Shown piece by piece: positions 54,455-64,000 of a stretch of DNA of 64,000 nt. Source of the stretch: Cladorhizidae sp. MBARI D1340-BT2 (Eukaryota; Porifera; Demospongiae; Poecilosclerida; Cladorhizidae); contig JAQNBH010000007.1 in NCBI GenBank assembly GCA_028752905.1, positions 12,374,919 to 12,438,918 of the forward strand, given 5' to 3'. Positions within the stretch are counted from its first letter, which is position 1. Every line of letters starts with the position of its first letter. The notes beneath the pieces were generated by a model. The model saw nothing but the letters and a program-made list of their open reading frames with translations. It was not told where the DNA came from and did not search any database. A program made the position numbers and the translations under genes.

Positions 54455-57400
54455 GTATGTGCTTATCAAATATTGCCATGGTCTTTCCTAGGATATCCTT
54501 GGATCCAATACTATCACGACCTTTCCTATGATTTCCTGGATACTGAGAACCATCCTGGAATTTTGTCTTGCAGACTAGGCATTCTAGGATTAGGGCTTGG
54601 GCTAGGGTTAACATATTTAGGGCTCGGAAAGGCTGATAACTAAGTACCTCAGGACATCCCATAATGCCTTGGAAAGGTTGTGGCAGTATTGTACAACCCT
54701 CGTATGTTGTGTGTTGGAGCTTAGAGGAAGACCCAAGAATATTAAATACTGTAAGTGCTGGAGGTTTATATTTCATTGCTTTCGTGAAGATTTCTAATGC
54801 CAAAATTTTTGATCTCTGTGTGCTCAAAGCATGCACAAACCTGGCCACTAGTCCTCGCTACGAGTCAAACAAGTAGCCAGTTAACCAAATAACAGCTAGC
54901 GAATTATGGAAACGAGTTCACGAACATAACTGAGCTTGTCAATATACTGAAGCATCGTGATCAATGGTGCACATTCTGATGACCCACAGAATATAATCCC
55001 CATGGATTTTAGGTTTTAAACCGTCAAAATATTTTTTAACCTTACAATATGTAACTTGTCATGTGACGTGAAATAGTGTGTGTGGCTACTATTGTGTAGT
55101 GTGCATGTTTTGTTGTGTTCTTATCTTGTCACTACTTAACTCATAAAGGTCCAAAAATTAATATTATGTGATCCATGCATGTACCTGACTTTTATTTTAA
55201 GTTATGTGACATAATAGCAGCAAGAGCCAAGGGTTCTTCATGGCTTGAGGGCTCTATCAGCAATTAAAGCCAACAAAACACTTGAAATATATATATATAT
55301 ATTTCTCTAGCATGTTTGGGTCTAGGCCAAAGATTAAATCAGTCATTTTAACTAGGCCTAAGATTAAATCAGTCATTTTAAGCTTGTACTGGGTCTTCTA
55401 AGCTACGGCAGGCTATGGTCTTCTCTCAGAGCACGTCCATGTTATATATGAAATCATTTGCTACCTTCTGCTAGAACTAGCTATTTGCTGTAGCTACTCT
55501 TCTTTTTTTTAGTTTGCTTTTTGTTGAAAATGACAGTGCTTTCCACTGTAAACCTCGCCATTTCAGTAACTGCGTGTTATTATAGTACAGTAGGGTAAGA
55601 TGCATCCTTGCTAGCCAACAGCTTGAGTTGGATTTCACCCTGCCAGCTCTAGAAAAGATTTTGACGATTAAACACCTATGATGCAAATCAGACGTCGGGG
55701 GGGGGGGGGGGTACCGTATTCACTCGAATATAAGTCGCACACTGAATAGAAGTCGCTCTGAAAGCTGCACTCCAAATGTAGCACACCAAGTTAATTACAC
55801 CACCGCTCTTGCACACGCGCAGTCATTTATCATTAGCTAAGATAGCTTGTCTACCGAGTTGATCAAGAAATTATTCCGTGCTTGTGACATCACTGTGAAC
55901 GTGGACCGGTCTGAAGATGGAGAAATTCACTGCCTCAAAGGCGATAAAGTAGCAGCTTTAACTATCCCAGCCATTACACAAGCTACTCGCCAGCTGTTGG
56001 AAGGAAGTGACAGCGATGGAGAAGATCCATTTGCTTCCCTGACAGATCGAACATAACGAACTCATTGTAGATAACGATAGCGATTAGGAACTCTTGCCAG
56101 CCAACTACTACCTAGCTGTTTGAAATGAAACAATCACAACCACAATGACGCACAAAAAAATTGCGTCAGCACAATAGCGCAAGACTGGCTTGGCACTGCG
56201 CAAGCGCAGTGCTTGAAGATCGCAGAAATAAATACAAGTCGCGACTTATATTCGAGTGAATACGGTATATGAATTTTAACTATGCAACCATTATTTGTAT
56301 GCAAATGGTATGCACATGCCCAATAGACTGACTGCTCTACCAATGGCCTTATAAATAATCAACTTGAATTTTACTCCCTCGACATTTCGACTATATAGAT
56401 TCTCTGGCTTTGGGGCGAGTGAGCAAAATTATGAATTTTGTTTTAATGGATGACGATTGTGAATGGCCTCAGTCTCTTATTGGCTTTTTTTACTCTTTCT
56501 GGAGCTTCTTCTTTGGTGGAAAGCTGCATAGGTACCTATGCTACCAGAAATCACTCTGAATTCCTTCGCTCTTGAGAAAGGAGGCGCTCCTGGATGGATC
56601 TCTTTGCTGTAAGCTTGGTTGCAGACATATAGCGATGTAGTGCTACGTAGCTTTTGTTTGCTTACTTCAACGGAGCTGATACTTATACCAATCTACAGCT
56701 TATTGTATAATGGGGTTGAGAAGATTATTATGAAAATATAATTATTACAACAAACAGTTAAAAAGTGTCACTTGTTTATTGTTATTTTTTGTGCATAATT
56801 CAGCATATTATAATCAGTACCTTAGAATCCATACTGATGTTCATGGGGGATAGTGTTGTGTTTGAGTAGTTGGGTAGTGCCTGCAACAACAACTTGAGAC
56901 TTCATTGATGACAAGACTGTCCATAACACACTACTGATATTGCCATCATGTTTACACATGTTTTACACCCAAACATCATTTTGTAATTTGACTTACTAAT
57001 TTGTAGGCTAAAAGGGAGTCGGAAATTAGGCTTATGGAGAAACTGGAGAAGGAGAAAGCACGCTGTCACATGCTGGAAGCAACTGATTCCCAAGAAGAAG
57101 CTGAACGCATGGTCCTCGCTCACAAATTGGAAGAGTACGAGTCACAAATCACAAATCTCCAAGATAAGAACGAGAATCTCGTTTGGGAGAATGGAAAGCT
57201 CAAAGAGAATGTCAGCTCTTCAGATGCAGATTTGGAGAAGTCTGAACAAAAGCTGAGAGAGCTCCAGGAGGTTGAAGTCGAGTTGATGACACAGATCGGA
57301 GAGAAGAACCGAGAGCTGGAAGATCTGAATATACAAGTGGAGAGGATGAATCTCCAACTATCGTCTGAAGTTAATGCTTTAAATCAAGAGAAAAATCTGA

Positions 57401-58329
57401 TCTTAGAGGAACTAGTCATTGCTCAGCAGAACATTGCCGAGCTTCTCGGTGCCAGAGAAGAGGGTTTGGTTGTCAGTACTAGCGTTTTTGCCAGTAGCAA
57501 GGAAGATGGAGCCACGGCTGATAATGAAACCCCACCTACCCTTCCCTCCCCTCATAATGACATGGTGGATAGGTCTGTACATGAGGCCCTCCAGCAAGCA
57601 TATGATAATGTGGAGCAATATCACCACAAGGCCACAAAGGATAACAAGGGATTAATTACAAGTTTGCAGATGATGAAGAGTAAGCTTGACACGGCACTGC
57701 TGAAAAATAAGGAGCATGTGCACAGGATCGACAAGTGTCGACATGAATACGAGACCAAAGTAAAAGAAGTGATGGAGCTCAAGAGTAAGGTCAAATTTGG
57801 AGGCGTGGCTGAAGAAGTTCATGATGAATTGACAGCTCTTCGAGCCCAGCTGCATGATATGGAGGAGAATCAAGAACAGGTGGGGAAGAGTTGGGAGGAA
57901 GCCATCAAGGAGTTGACCTTGAGGAAGGAGGAGCTGAAGCAGAAAGCCGTGCAGCTGGCTGAAATGGACAACAAGGTAATCTCCTTGCAGGAAGAACTGC
58001 ACATGTTAAAGAACGAGTTTGATGACTTTCAGGACAGGCACGATAAGATAAATCAGGACAAGACAGCAAAGATTGATGAACAGCAGCACTTCATGGACGC
58101 AAAGGTGCTGGAACTTGCCGAGTTAAGGACTGTAATGGCTGGGTTTGAGAAGGAGAAGGCGAGGCTCGAGAACACTGTGAAGAAGCTCAGAACTCAGCTG
58201 GATGGTCTCAAGATGAGCGTGAAGACCACTGAGGAAAGAGAATGTCCTGTCTGTCACACAAAGTACCCGAAAAGGGTACCACAACAGGAGTTTGAAAGCC
58301 ATGTCCAAGCACACTTCTCCGGCATCTAG
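53834..58329 (+). CDS. CALCOCO/TAX1BP1: CALCOCO/TAX1BP1 family autophagy receptor
   Basis: This family links ubiquitinated cargo to autophagosomes. Two exons (53834-54454 and 57007-58329) join in phase 0 to a 647-residue protein. Residues about 8-108 form a SKICH domain (DVVFNEVRKSYLPGEKLEVS, DWVGLFRVGW, YYTFEWV, FYQFCYV, VRGASSPFQF), very close to NDP52/TAX1BP1. Just after it DLELVEVSED (119-128) sits where NDP52 has its non-canonical LC3-binding motif; a second copy is SLVEVNEE. Long coiled coils fill about 190-610. The C-terminus is a UBZ-like zinc finger ECPVCHTKYP...EFESHVQAHF (C620, C623, H639, H643). The ATG at 53834 is the natural family start. The intron is 2.55 kb and carries a pogo MITE. 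Whether it is the orthologue of CALCOCO1, NDP52 or TAX1BP1 cannot be settled by eye; the single finger suggests a pre-duplication ancestor. Confidence 0.95.
54455..55711. other. CALCOCO intron, first part
   Basis: Unique sequence with a 30-bp direct duplication (core AAGATTAAATCAGTCATTTT) at about 55323-55382, an (AT)n run near 55290 and a G run at 55697-55710 abutting the MITE. No coding signal. Confidence 0.55.
55714..56265 (+). mobile_element. 552-bp pogo-type MITE carrying a transposase C-terminus
   Basis: Perfect 25-bp terminal inverted repeats (55714-55738, 56241-56265; CCGTATTCACTCGAATATAA) are flanked by TA on both sides, the Tc1/mariner-pogo target duplication. Inside, 55847-56056 stays open and reads STELIKKLFRACDITVNVDR then SEDGEIHCLKGD and an acidic tail, the C-terminal end of pogo/Tigger transposases (IKKSF..CGI...LDGSED). 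It is an internally deleted, non-autonomous copy. It also holds TGCGCAAGCGCA, an NRF1-like palindrome. Confidence 0.88.
56268..57006. other. CALCOCO intron, second part
   Basis: AT-rich unique sequence. The last bases (ACTAATTTGTAG) supply branch-like sequence and the acceptor. Confidence 0.6.
57007..58329 (+). CDS. CALCOCO/TAX1BP1: CALCOCO/TAX1BP1 exon 2, coiled coil and zinc finger
   Basis: Begins AKRESEIRLMEKLEKEKARC right after TTTGTAG and runs 440 codons to TAG at 58327-58329. Heptad-rich coiled coil with a Pro/Thr-rich break (ETPPTLPSPHND) near the middle, then the C-terminal zinc finger. Confidence 0.95.
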   Translation, partial: AKRESEIRLMEKLEKEKARCHMLEATDSQEEAERMVLAHKLEEYESQITNLQDKNENLVWENGKLKENVSSSDADLEKSEQKLRELQEVEVELMTQIGEKNRELEDLNIQVERMNLQLSSEVNALNQEKNLILEELVIAQQNIAELLGAREEGLVVSTSVFASSKEDGATADNETPPTLPSPHNDMVDRSVHEALQQAYDNVEQYHHKATKDNKGLITSLQMMKSKLDTALLKNKEHVHRIDKCRHEYETKVKEVMELKSKVKFGGVAEEVHDELTALRAQLHDMEENQEQVGKSWEEAIKELTLRKEELKQKAVQLAEMDNKVISLQEELHMLKNEFDDFQDRHDKINQDKTAKIDEQQHFMDAKVLELAELRTVMAGFEKEKARLENTVKKLRTQLDGLKMSVKTTEERECPVCHTKYPKRVPQQEFESHVQAHFSGI

Positions 58330-58639
58330 TGGGAACTGACGACTGACCCCACACACCTAAAAAGAACCCAAAACTTCATTATAACAAGCCATCGTTCATT
58401 TAGTTCGTACACAGATGAGCTTCTTATTTGTAATTGTGTTGATTAGATATTAGACCTTCCAAGGTAAATATGCTGTGTTTCAGAAATTGCTACAATAATA
58501 AGTATTGATTTATGATGTCATGCTGGGGGTGCTTATTTGTAAGCACATGCATTGACCACTGACAACCAAATTGGGTTGTCCCACGCATGCTAGAGCTCCT
58601 TGGCCCTGTACGCACTACTAGTGCTCTGTGATTAAGAAG
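58330..58639. other. CALCOCO 3' UTR and intergenic stretch
   Basis: AT-rich 3' flank without a frame. No perfect AATAAA was seen. Confidence 0.5.
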
Positions 58640-60230
58640 TACCTAAAGGAAAGTTGGGAAGAAGTAGTAGAAGTGTTTGAAGAGAGGAAAGGCACCAGGC
58701 CCTGAAGGAATGCTGAATGAGATGCTGATGTATGGAGGAAGAAGGTTGGTGGAGGTGATGGCGAGTGATTGCTACCCAGGGACTGTAAGAGGAGTTCTCT
58801 GGTACCTTTACACAAGGATGGCGACTGAGTAGGGAATTATATGGGGATTGCATTAGGTTGTGGTGTGGTGGAGGAGTGGGAGGATAGGATTTTGATGGAA
58901 GCACAAAGAGGATGTAGGAGTCGAGGAGATGTTTGGACCAGTGGTTGGTGTTAAGAGAAGTGAGGGGGGAAAGTTCATATGACTTTTCTGGACATAAGAG
59001 GCATGGGAGGGACTGGCAGAAGTTGAGGTAGTATGGAAACTTGTGATGATTGTGTAGGATTGTATAGTGGGGTGGAAGAGGTCAAAGAATTCAAGTACCT
59101 GGGAGTATAGTTTGATAGGAAGCTAAGGGTAATGTTCAGTTAGAGAAGATGGCAAAGAAGAGTGGGTTGGAAAGGTAATATGGATGAGTAGAGTGAATGG
59201 GCAGGTGGAAGTAGACGGAGGAAGAACGGTGTGGGAGCTTCTAATGAGACCTAGAGTATGGAGTATGCAGCTGAGTGTGGTGGACAGGAGGACATATTGC
59301 TTACAAGAATTTAGAGTCAGCACAGATGAGAGTGAGTAGGAGATTGTTGGGGTCAAGTAATACCATAGCAGGAGTGGCAATATGGGCAGATATGGGATGG
59401 AGAAAGCTAGAGGAGAGGAGGGAAGTGATGAAGGTTTTGTTTTGTAAGAGATTAAAGTTGTTCGAACAGAGCAGATTAAACTAAGTGAAGATGGAGGAAT
59501 CGGATGGTGAGAAGAATATGAGATATTGAGGAGGAAATACGAGCTAAACAACGAGTTGGGTCAGTACATAAGTGGAAGGGGAAAAAGAAGGTGAGAAATG
59601 AGAAGGATTGGGAGGAGGAAGTCAACAGCACGAGTATGCTGAAGTTTTATAAATTGGCAAAGAATGTTGCAGGGTTGGATAGGTATGTGAGGTCCATGCG
59701 TGGTCAGGCATTTGCAACAACTTGGTTGCTAGGGGATAAGAAGCGATGTGGGTTAATTAGGGATGAGAGATTATATCAGATGTGATAGTGGAGCAGGGGA
59801 AGATGTGGGACATTTCTTGGTCATGTGTGAGGAATTCAAGAGTGGTCAGCTGGTGAGGTGCACAGAATTGTAGGGGCAGGACAGTGGCTGGATGAATATA
59901 GAAGAGTGGGTAAGGTGTCGTTGATGTTGGGGAAAGGTGTTGGAGGGAGTAAGTGATGGAGGAGGTGGGATAGTGTGCTATGTATTGGGTGGGGAAATGG
60001 TGGCAGCCAAGGAAGGAACTGTTGTATGGCGAGCTGATGAATGATCTTTGGTCCCCTCCCCTCCCCACTCATTGAGCAGTGGGACATTAGTATTATGGAT
60101 ATTATTAAGTACTATTGATAATGTAGTGTTAACTAATGTTACATAGTCTCACACTGTGCTGTAGTATGTGTGGTGGCCTTAACAGGCTCAGCAGTATCAA
60201 AATCAAATCAAATGGTGTACCATGTAGACC
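58640..60230 (+). pseudogene. Non-LTR retrotransposon (LINE) relic
   Basis: In broken + frames: SWEEVVEVFEERKGTRP then EGMLNEMLMYGGRRLVEVM and VPLHKDGD...NYMGIAL, the opening of a LINE reverse transcriptase (GPDG...EML..GG, ...P.HK.GD...Y.GI.L). Further on, 59318-59480 reads LESAQMRVSRRLLGSSNTIA and AIWADMGWRKLEERREVMKV, typical of the region after RT, and about 59780-59830 gives CDSGAGEDVGHFLVMCEEF, the C-terminal Cys/His motif. Many stops; clearly dead. Confidence 0.8.
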
Positions 60231-60652
60231 ACAGTAATACCGTACCCACTCGTATAATTTTAAATGGTAAAGGGTCATCAAACTGTTTGGGGTCTAGTCA
60301 TATTGGGAGTCATTGTTAAGAGTCTCCAACCACAAGAGACCTAACAGATACCACCAGCCTTGGTAATTCGCTGCCACCAGAGTCTCTCCCTAACTTCTTC
60401 TAGCTAAACCCCAAGCTTGACAAATGAAGATAGAGACTGCCCATGCCTGGACTGCAGAGGTGTTTAAATACCCTTGCAGCCAGGCTTTCACAGCTTATGG
60501 TGTTGATAACAGTGTGAGTTACTGTACAGTACTTATCTAAGACTGTGAGATGATAATTATCATGATTGTCCTATGTGTTGATAGTCTGAGGTCACGTTCT
60601 AGCTCTATTTATAAATTCTATCTAAATTCCATTTATAGTTTAATTTTTACAG
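60231..60652. other. Unique stretch with a solitary MITE end
   Basis: Contains TACCGTACCCACTCGTATAA at about 60240, resembling the pogo MITE end, and GGTAAAGGGTCATC at 60266-60279. A pyrimidine-rich ATTTTTACAG closes it. Confidence 0.45.
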
Positions 60653-60723
60653 GTCTGGCAGGCCTCATCAGGAACAGGTCGATGGCTTTCCTGAAGGAGC
60701 GTAGCCTCAGACAAGGCAAATAA
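60653..60723 (+). CDS. Possible terminal exon of an unidentified gene
   Basis: After the acceptor TTTAATTTTTACAG the + strand reads LAGLIRNRSMAFLKERSLRQ then GK and TAA (60721-60723), starting in phase 1. I recognise no family and found no matching upstream exon. Confidence 0.3.
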
Positions 60724-60837
60724 CTGGGCAGGTGAATGCCCGTGCTCACCTCCCTCAGCGGCAGGCCAGCAGGGGTATGCCTATCTGTTTTGGGATTGTG
60801 AGAGTTGAACGTGTTAAGTATTGTTTGTTAATTAGTT

Positions 60838-63800
60838 ATCACATGACTGCAGTGCACATGACTGCAGTGCTAGCAGTGTTGGACCTAAGAATATGTACAC
60901 ACTTGACTGCAGTGCTAGCAGTGTTGGACCTAAGGATATGTACACACTTGACTGCAGTGCTAGCAGTGTTGGACCTAAGAATATGTACACACTTGACTGC
61001 AGTGCTAGCAGTGTTGGACCTAAGGATATGTACACACTTGACTGCAGTGCTAGTAATGTTGGACCTAAGAATATGTACACACTTGACTGCTGCTAGTACT
61101 GTTGGACCTAAGGATATGTACACACTTGACTGCAGTGCTAGCAGTGTTGGACCTAAGAATATGTACACACTTGACTGCAGTATTGGACCTAAGAATATGT
61201 ACACACTTGACTGCAGTATTGGACCTAAGAATATGTACACACTTGACTGCAGTGGCTAGTAGTGTTGGACCTAAGGATATGTACACACTTGACTGCAGTG
61301 CTAGTAATGTTGACCTAAGAATATGTACACACTTGACTGCAGTGCTAGTAATGTTGGACCTAAGAATATGTACACACTTGACTGCAGTACTAGCAGTGTT
61401 GGACCTAAGGATATGTACACACTTGACTGCAGTGCTAGCAGTGTTGGACCTAAGAATATGTACACACTTGACTGCAGTGCTAGTAATGTTGGACCTAAGA
61501 ATATGTACACACTTGACTGCAGTACTAGCAGTGTTGGACCTAAGAATATGTACACACTTGACTGCAGTACTAGTAATGTTGGACCTAAGGATATGTACAC
61601 ACTTGACTGCAGTGCTAGCAGTGTTGGACCTAAGAATATGTACACACTTGACTGCAGTGCTAGTAATGTTGGACCTAAGAATATGTACACACTTGACTGC
61701 TGCTAGTACTGTTGGACCTAAGGATATGTACACACTTGACTGCAGTGCTAGTAATGTTGGACCTAAGAATATGCACACACTTGACTGCAGTGCTAGCAGT
61801 GTTGGACCTAAGGATATGTACACACTTGACTGCAGTATTGGACCTAAGAATATGTACACACTTGACTGCAGTATTGGACCTAAGAATATGTACACACTTG
61901 ACTGCAGTGGCTAGTAGTGTTGGACCTAAGAATATGTACACACTTGACTGCAGTGCTAGTAATGTTGGACCTAAGAATATGTACACACTTGACTGCAGTG
62001 CTAGCAGTGTTGGACCTAAGAATATGTACACACTTGACTGCAGTATACTAGCAGTGTTGGACCTAAGAATATGTACACACTTGACTACAGTGCTAGTAAT
62101 GTTGGACCTAAGGATATGTACACACTTGACTGCAGTGCTAGTAATGTTGGACCTAAGAATATGTACACACTTGACTGCAGTGCTAGTAAAGAATATGTAC
62201 ACACTTGACTGCAGTGCTAGTAAAGAATATGTACACACTTGACTGCATGGCTAGTAGTGTTGGACCTAAGGATATGTACACACTTGACTGCAGTGCTAGT
62301 AATGTTGGACCTAAGGATATGTACACACTTGACTGCAGTGCTAGTAATGTTGGACCTAAGGATATGTACACACTTGACTGCAGTGCTAGCAGTGTTGGAC
62401 CTAAGGATATGTACACACTTGACTGCAGTGATAGTAGTGTTGGACCTAAGAATATGTACACACTTGACTGCAGTGCTAGTAATGTTGGACCTAAGAATAT
62501 GTACACACTTGACTGCAGTGCTAGTAATGTTGGACCTAAGAATATGTACACACTTGACTGCATTGCTAGCAGTGTTGGACCTAAGGATATGTACACACTT
62601 GACTGCAGTGCTAGTAATGTTGGACCTAAGAATATGTACACACTTGACTGCAGTGCTAGTATTGTTGGACCTAAGGATATGTACACACTTGACTGCAGTT
62701 CTAGTAATGTTGGACCTAAGGATATGTACACACTTGACTGCAGTACTAGTAATGTTGGACCTAAGAATATGTACCCACTTGACTGCAGTGCTAGTAATGT
62801 TGGACCTAAGAATATGTACACACTTGACTGCATGGCTAGTAGTGTTGGACCTAAGAATATGTACACACTTGACTGCATGGCTAGTAGTGTTGGACCTAAG
62901 AATATGTACACACTTGACTGCAGTGCTAGTAATGTTGGACCTAAGGATATGTACACACTTGACTGCAGTGCTAGTAATGTTGGACCTAAGGATATGTACA
63001 CACTTGACTGCAGTGCTAGTAGTGTTGGACCCAAGAATATGTACACACTTGACTGCAGTGCTTAGTAGTGTTGGACCTAAGAATATGTACACACTTGACT
63101 GCAGTGCTGCTATATAGCAGTGTTGGACCTAAGAATATGTACACACTTGACTGCAGTGCTGCTAGTAGTGTTGGACCTAAGAATATGTACACACTTGACT
63201 GCAGTGCTGCTAGTAGTGTTGGACCTAAGAATATGTACACACTTGACTGCAGTGCTAGTAATGTTGGACCTAAGAATATGTACACACTTGACTGCAGTGC
63301 TAGTAATGTTGGACCTAAGAATATGTATACACTTGACTGCAGTGCTAGTAATGTTGGACCTAAGAATATGTACACACATGACTGCAGTGCTAGTGATGTT
63401 GGACCTAAGGATATGTACACACTTGACTGCAGTGCTAGTAATGTTGGACCTAAGAATATGTACACACATGACTGCAGTGCTAGTGATGTTGGACCTAAGG
63501 ATATGTACACACTTGACTGCATTGCTAGTAATGTTGGACCTAAGAATATGTACACACTTGACTGCAGTGCTAGTAATGTTGGACCTAAGAATATGTACAC
63601 ACTTGACTGCAGTGCTAGTAATGTTGGACCTAAGAATATGTACACACTTGACTGCAGTGCTGCTAGCAGTGTTGGACCTAAGAATATGTACACACTTGAC
63701 TGCAGTGCTGCTAGTAGTGTTGGACCTAAGAATATGTACACACTTGACTGCAGTGCTAGTAATGTTGGACCTAAGAATATGTACACAATTGACTGCAGTG

Positions 63801-64000
63801 CTAGTAATGTTGGACCTAAGGATATGTACACACTTGACTGCAGTGCTTAGTAGTGTTGGACCTAAGGATATGTACACACTTGACTGCAGTGCTTAGTAGT
63901 GTTGGACCTAAGAATATGTACACACTTGACTGCAGTGCTGCTAGCAGTGTTGGACCTAAGAATATGTACACACTTGACTGCAGTGCTGCTAGTAGTGTTG
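60838..64000. repeat. 45-bp minisatellite, about 70 copies, runs off the window
   Basis: The unit has GTACACACTTGACTGCAGTG, CTAGTAATGTTGGACC and TAAGAATAT. Shortened copies (CTGCAGTATTGGACC) recur in two blocks at about 61180-61240 and 61820-61900, giving a 610-650 bp block duplication. Because 45 is a multiple of three, up to six frames stay open for 250-290 codons. Not coding. Confidence 0.97.

Noticed and set aside
54168..54848. 226-codon minus-strand frame opposite CALCOCO exon 1
   Set aside because: Shadow of the real + strand coding exon.
60732..63896. Many 250-290 codon frames on both strands
   Set aside because: Repeat-derived; no frame shows constraint or similarity.

Overview
The window looks like nuclear DNA from an invertebrate animal. 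Genes carry GT-AG introns, and the three intact-looking genes (Canopy-like, WDSUB1-like, CALCOCO/TAX1BP1-like) are animal families. The transposon relics (a FEN-like multicopy family, pogo, hAT-like, Helitron, non-LTR elements) suit a sponge or cnidarian. A sponge is my guess; the sequence alone does not prove it. I saw no bacterial operons, CRISPR array or tRNA/rRNA gene.

Layout. 1-4470 is a broken multicopy gene on the + strand that ends in a nuclease-like domain. 5842-15434 (+) holds the last three coding exons of a Canopy (CNPY2-like) gene ending in an ER-retention signal; its two introns are mostly minisatellites. 15435-20316 is the convergent intergenic region, with arrays and a non-LTR retrotransposon tail. 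20317-49540 (- strand) is a WDSUB1 orthologue (WD repeats, SAM start, U-box) whose eleven confident or likely coding exons (ten well supported) total about 1.4 kb spread over 29 kb; intron 3 alone is 15.5 kb of arrays. 49889-50610 is a giant trinucleotide microsatellite, followed by a retrotransposon relic and a two-exon gene fragment (52257-52587, +). 53834-58329 (+) is a two-exon CALCOCO/TAX1BP1 autophagy-receptor gene with a pogo MITE in its intron. 58640-60230 is a second non-LTR relic, 60653-60723 a possible last exon, and 60838 to the window end a 45-bp array that runs off the edge.

The dominant theme is tandem repetition. By my own addition of array spans, about 31 kb (near half) is minisatellite or microsatellite, in more than 25 unrelated families with units of 22-72 bp plus trinucleotides. 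Several have higher-order structure. Most long open frames in the window are stop-free readings of these arrays and are not annotated as genes.

The genes have no obvious shared pathway: Canopy is an ER chaperone-like protein, WDSUB1 a putative ubiquitin ligase, and the SKICH/zinc-finger protein a putative selective-autophagy receptor. Exon joins were made by eye from splice sites, phase and family similarity; no transcript evidence was available.
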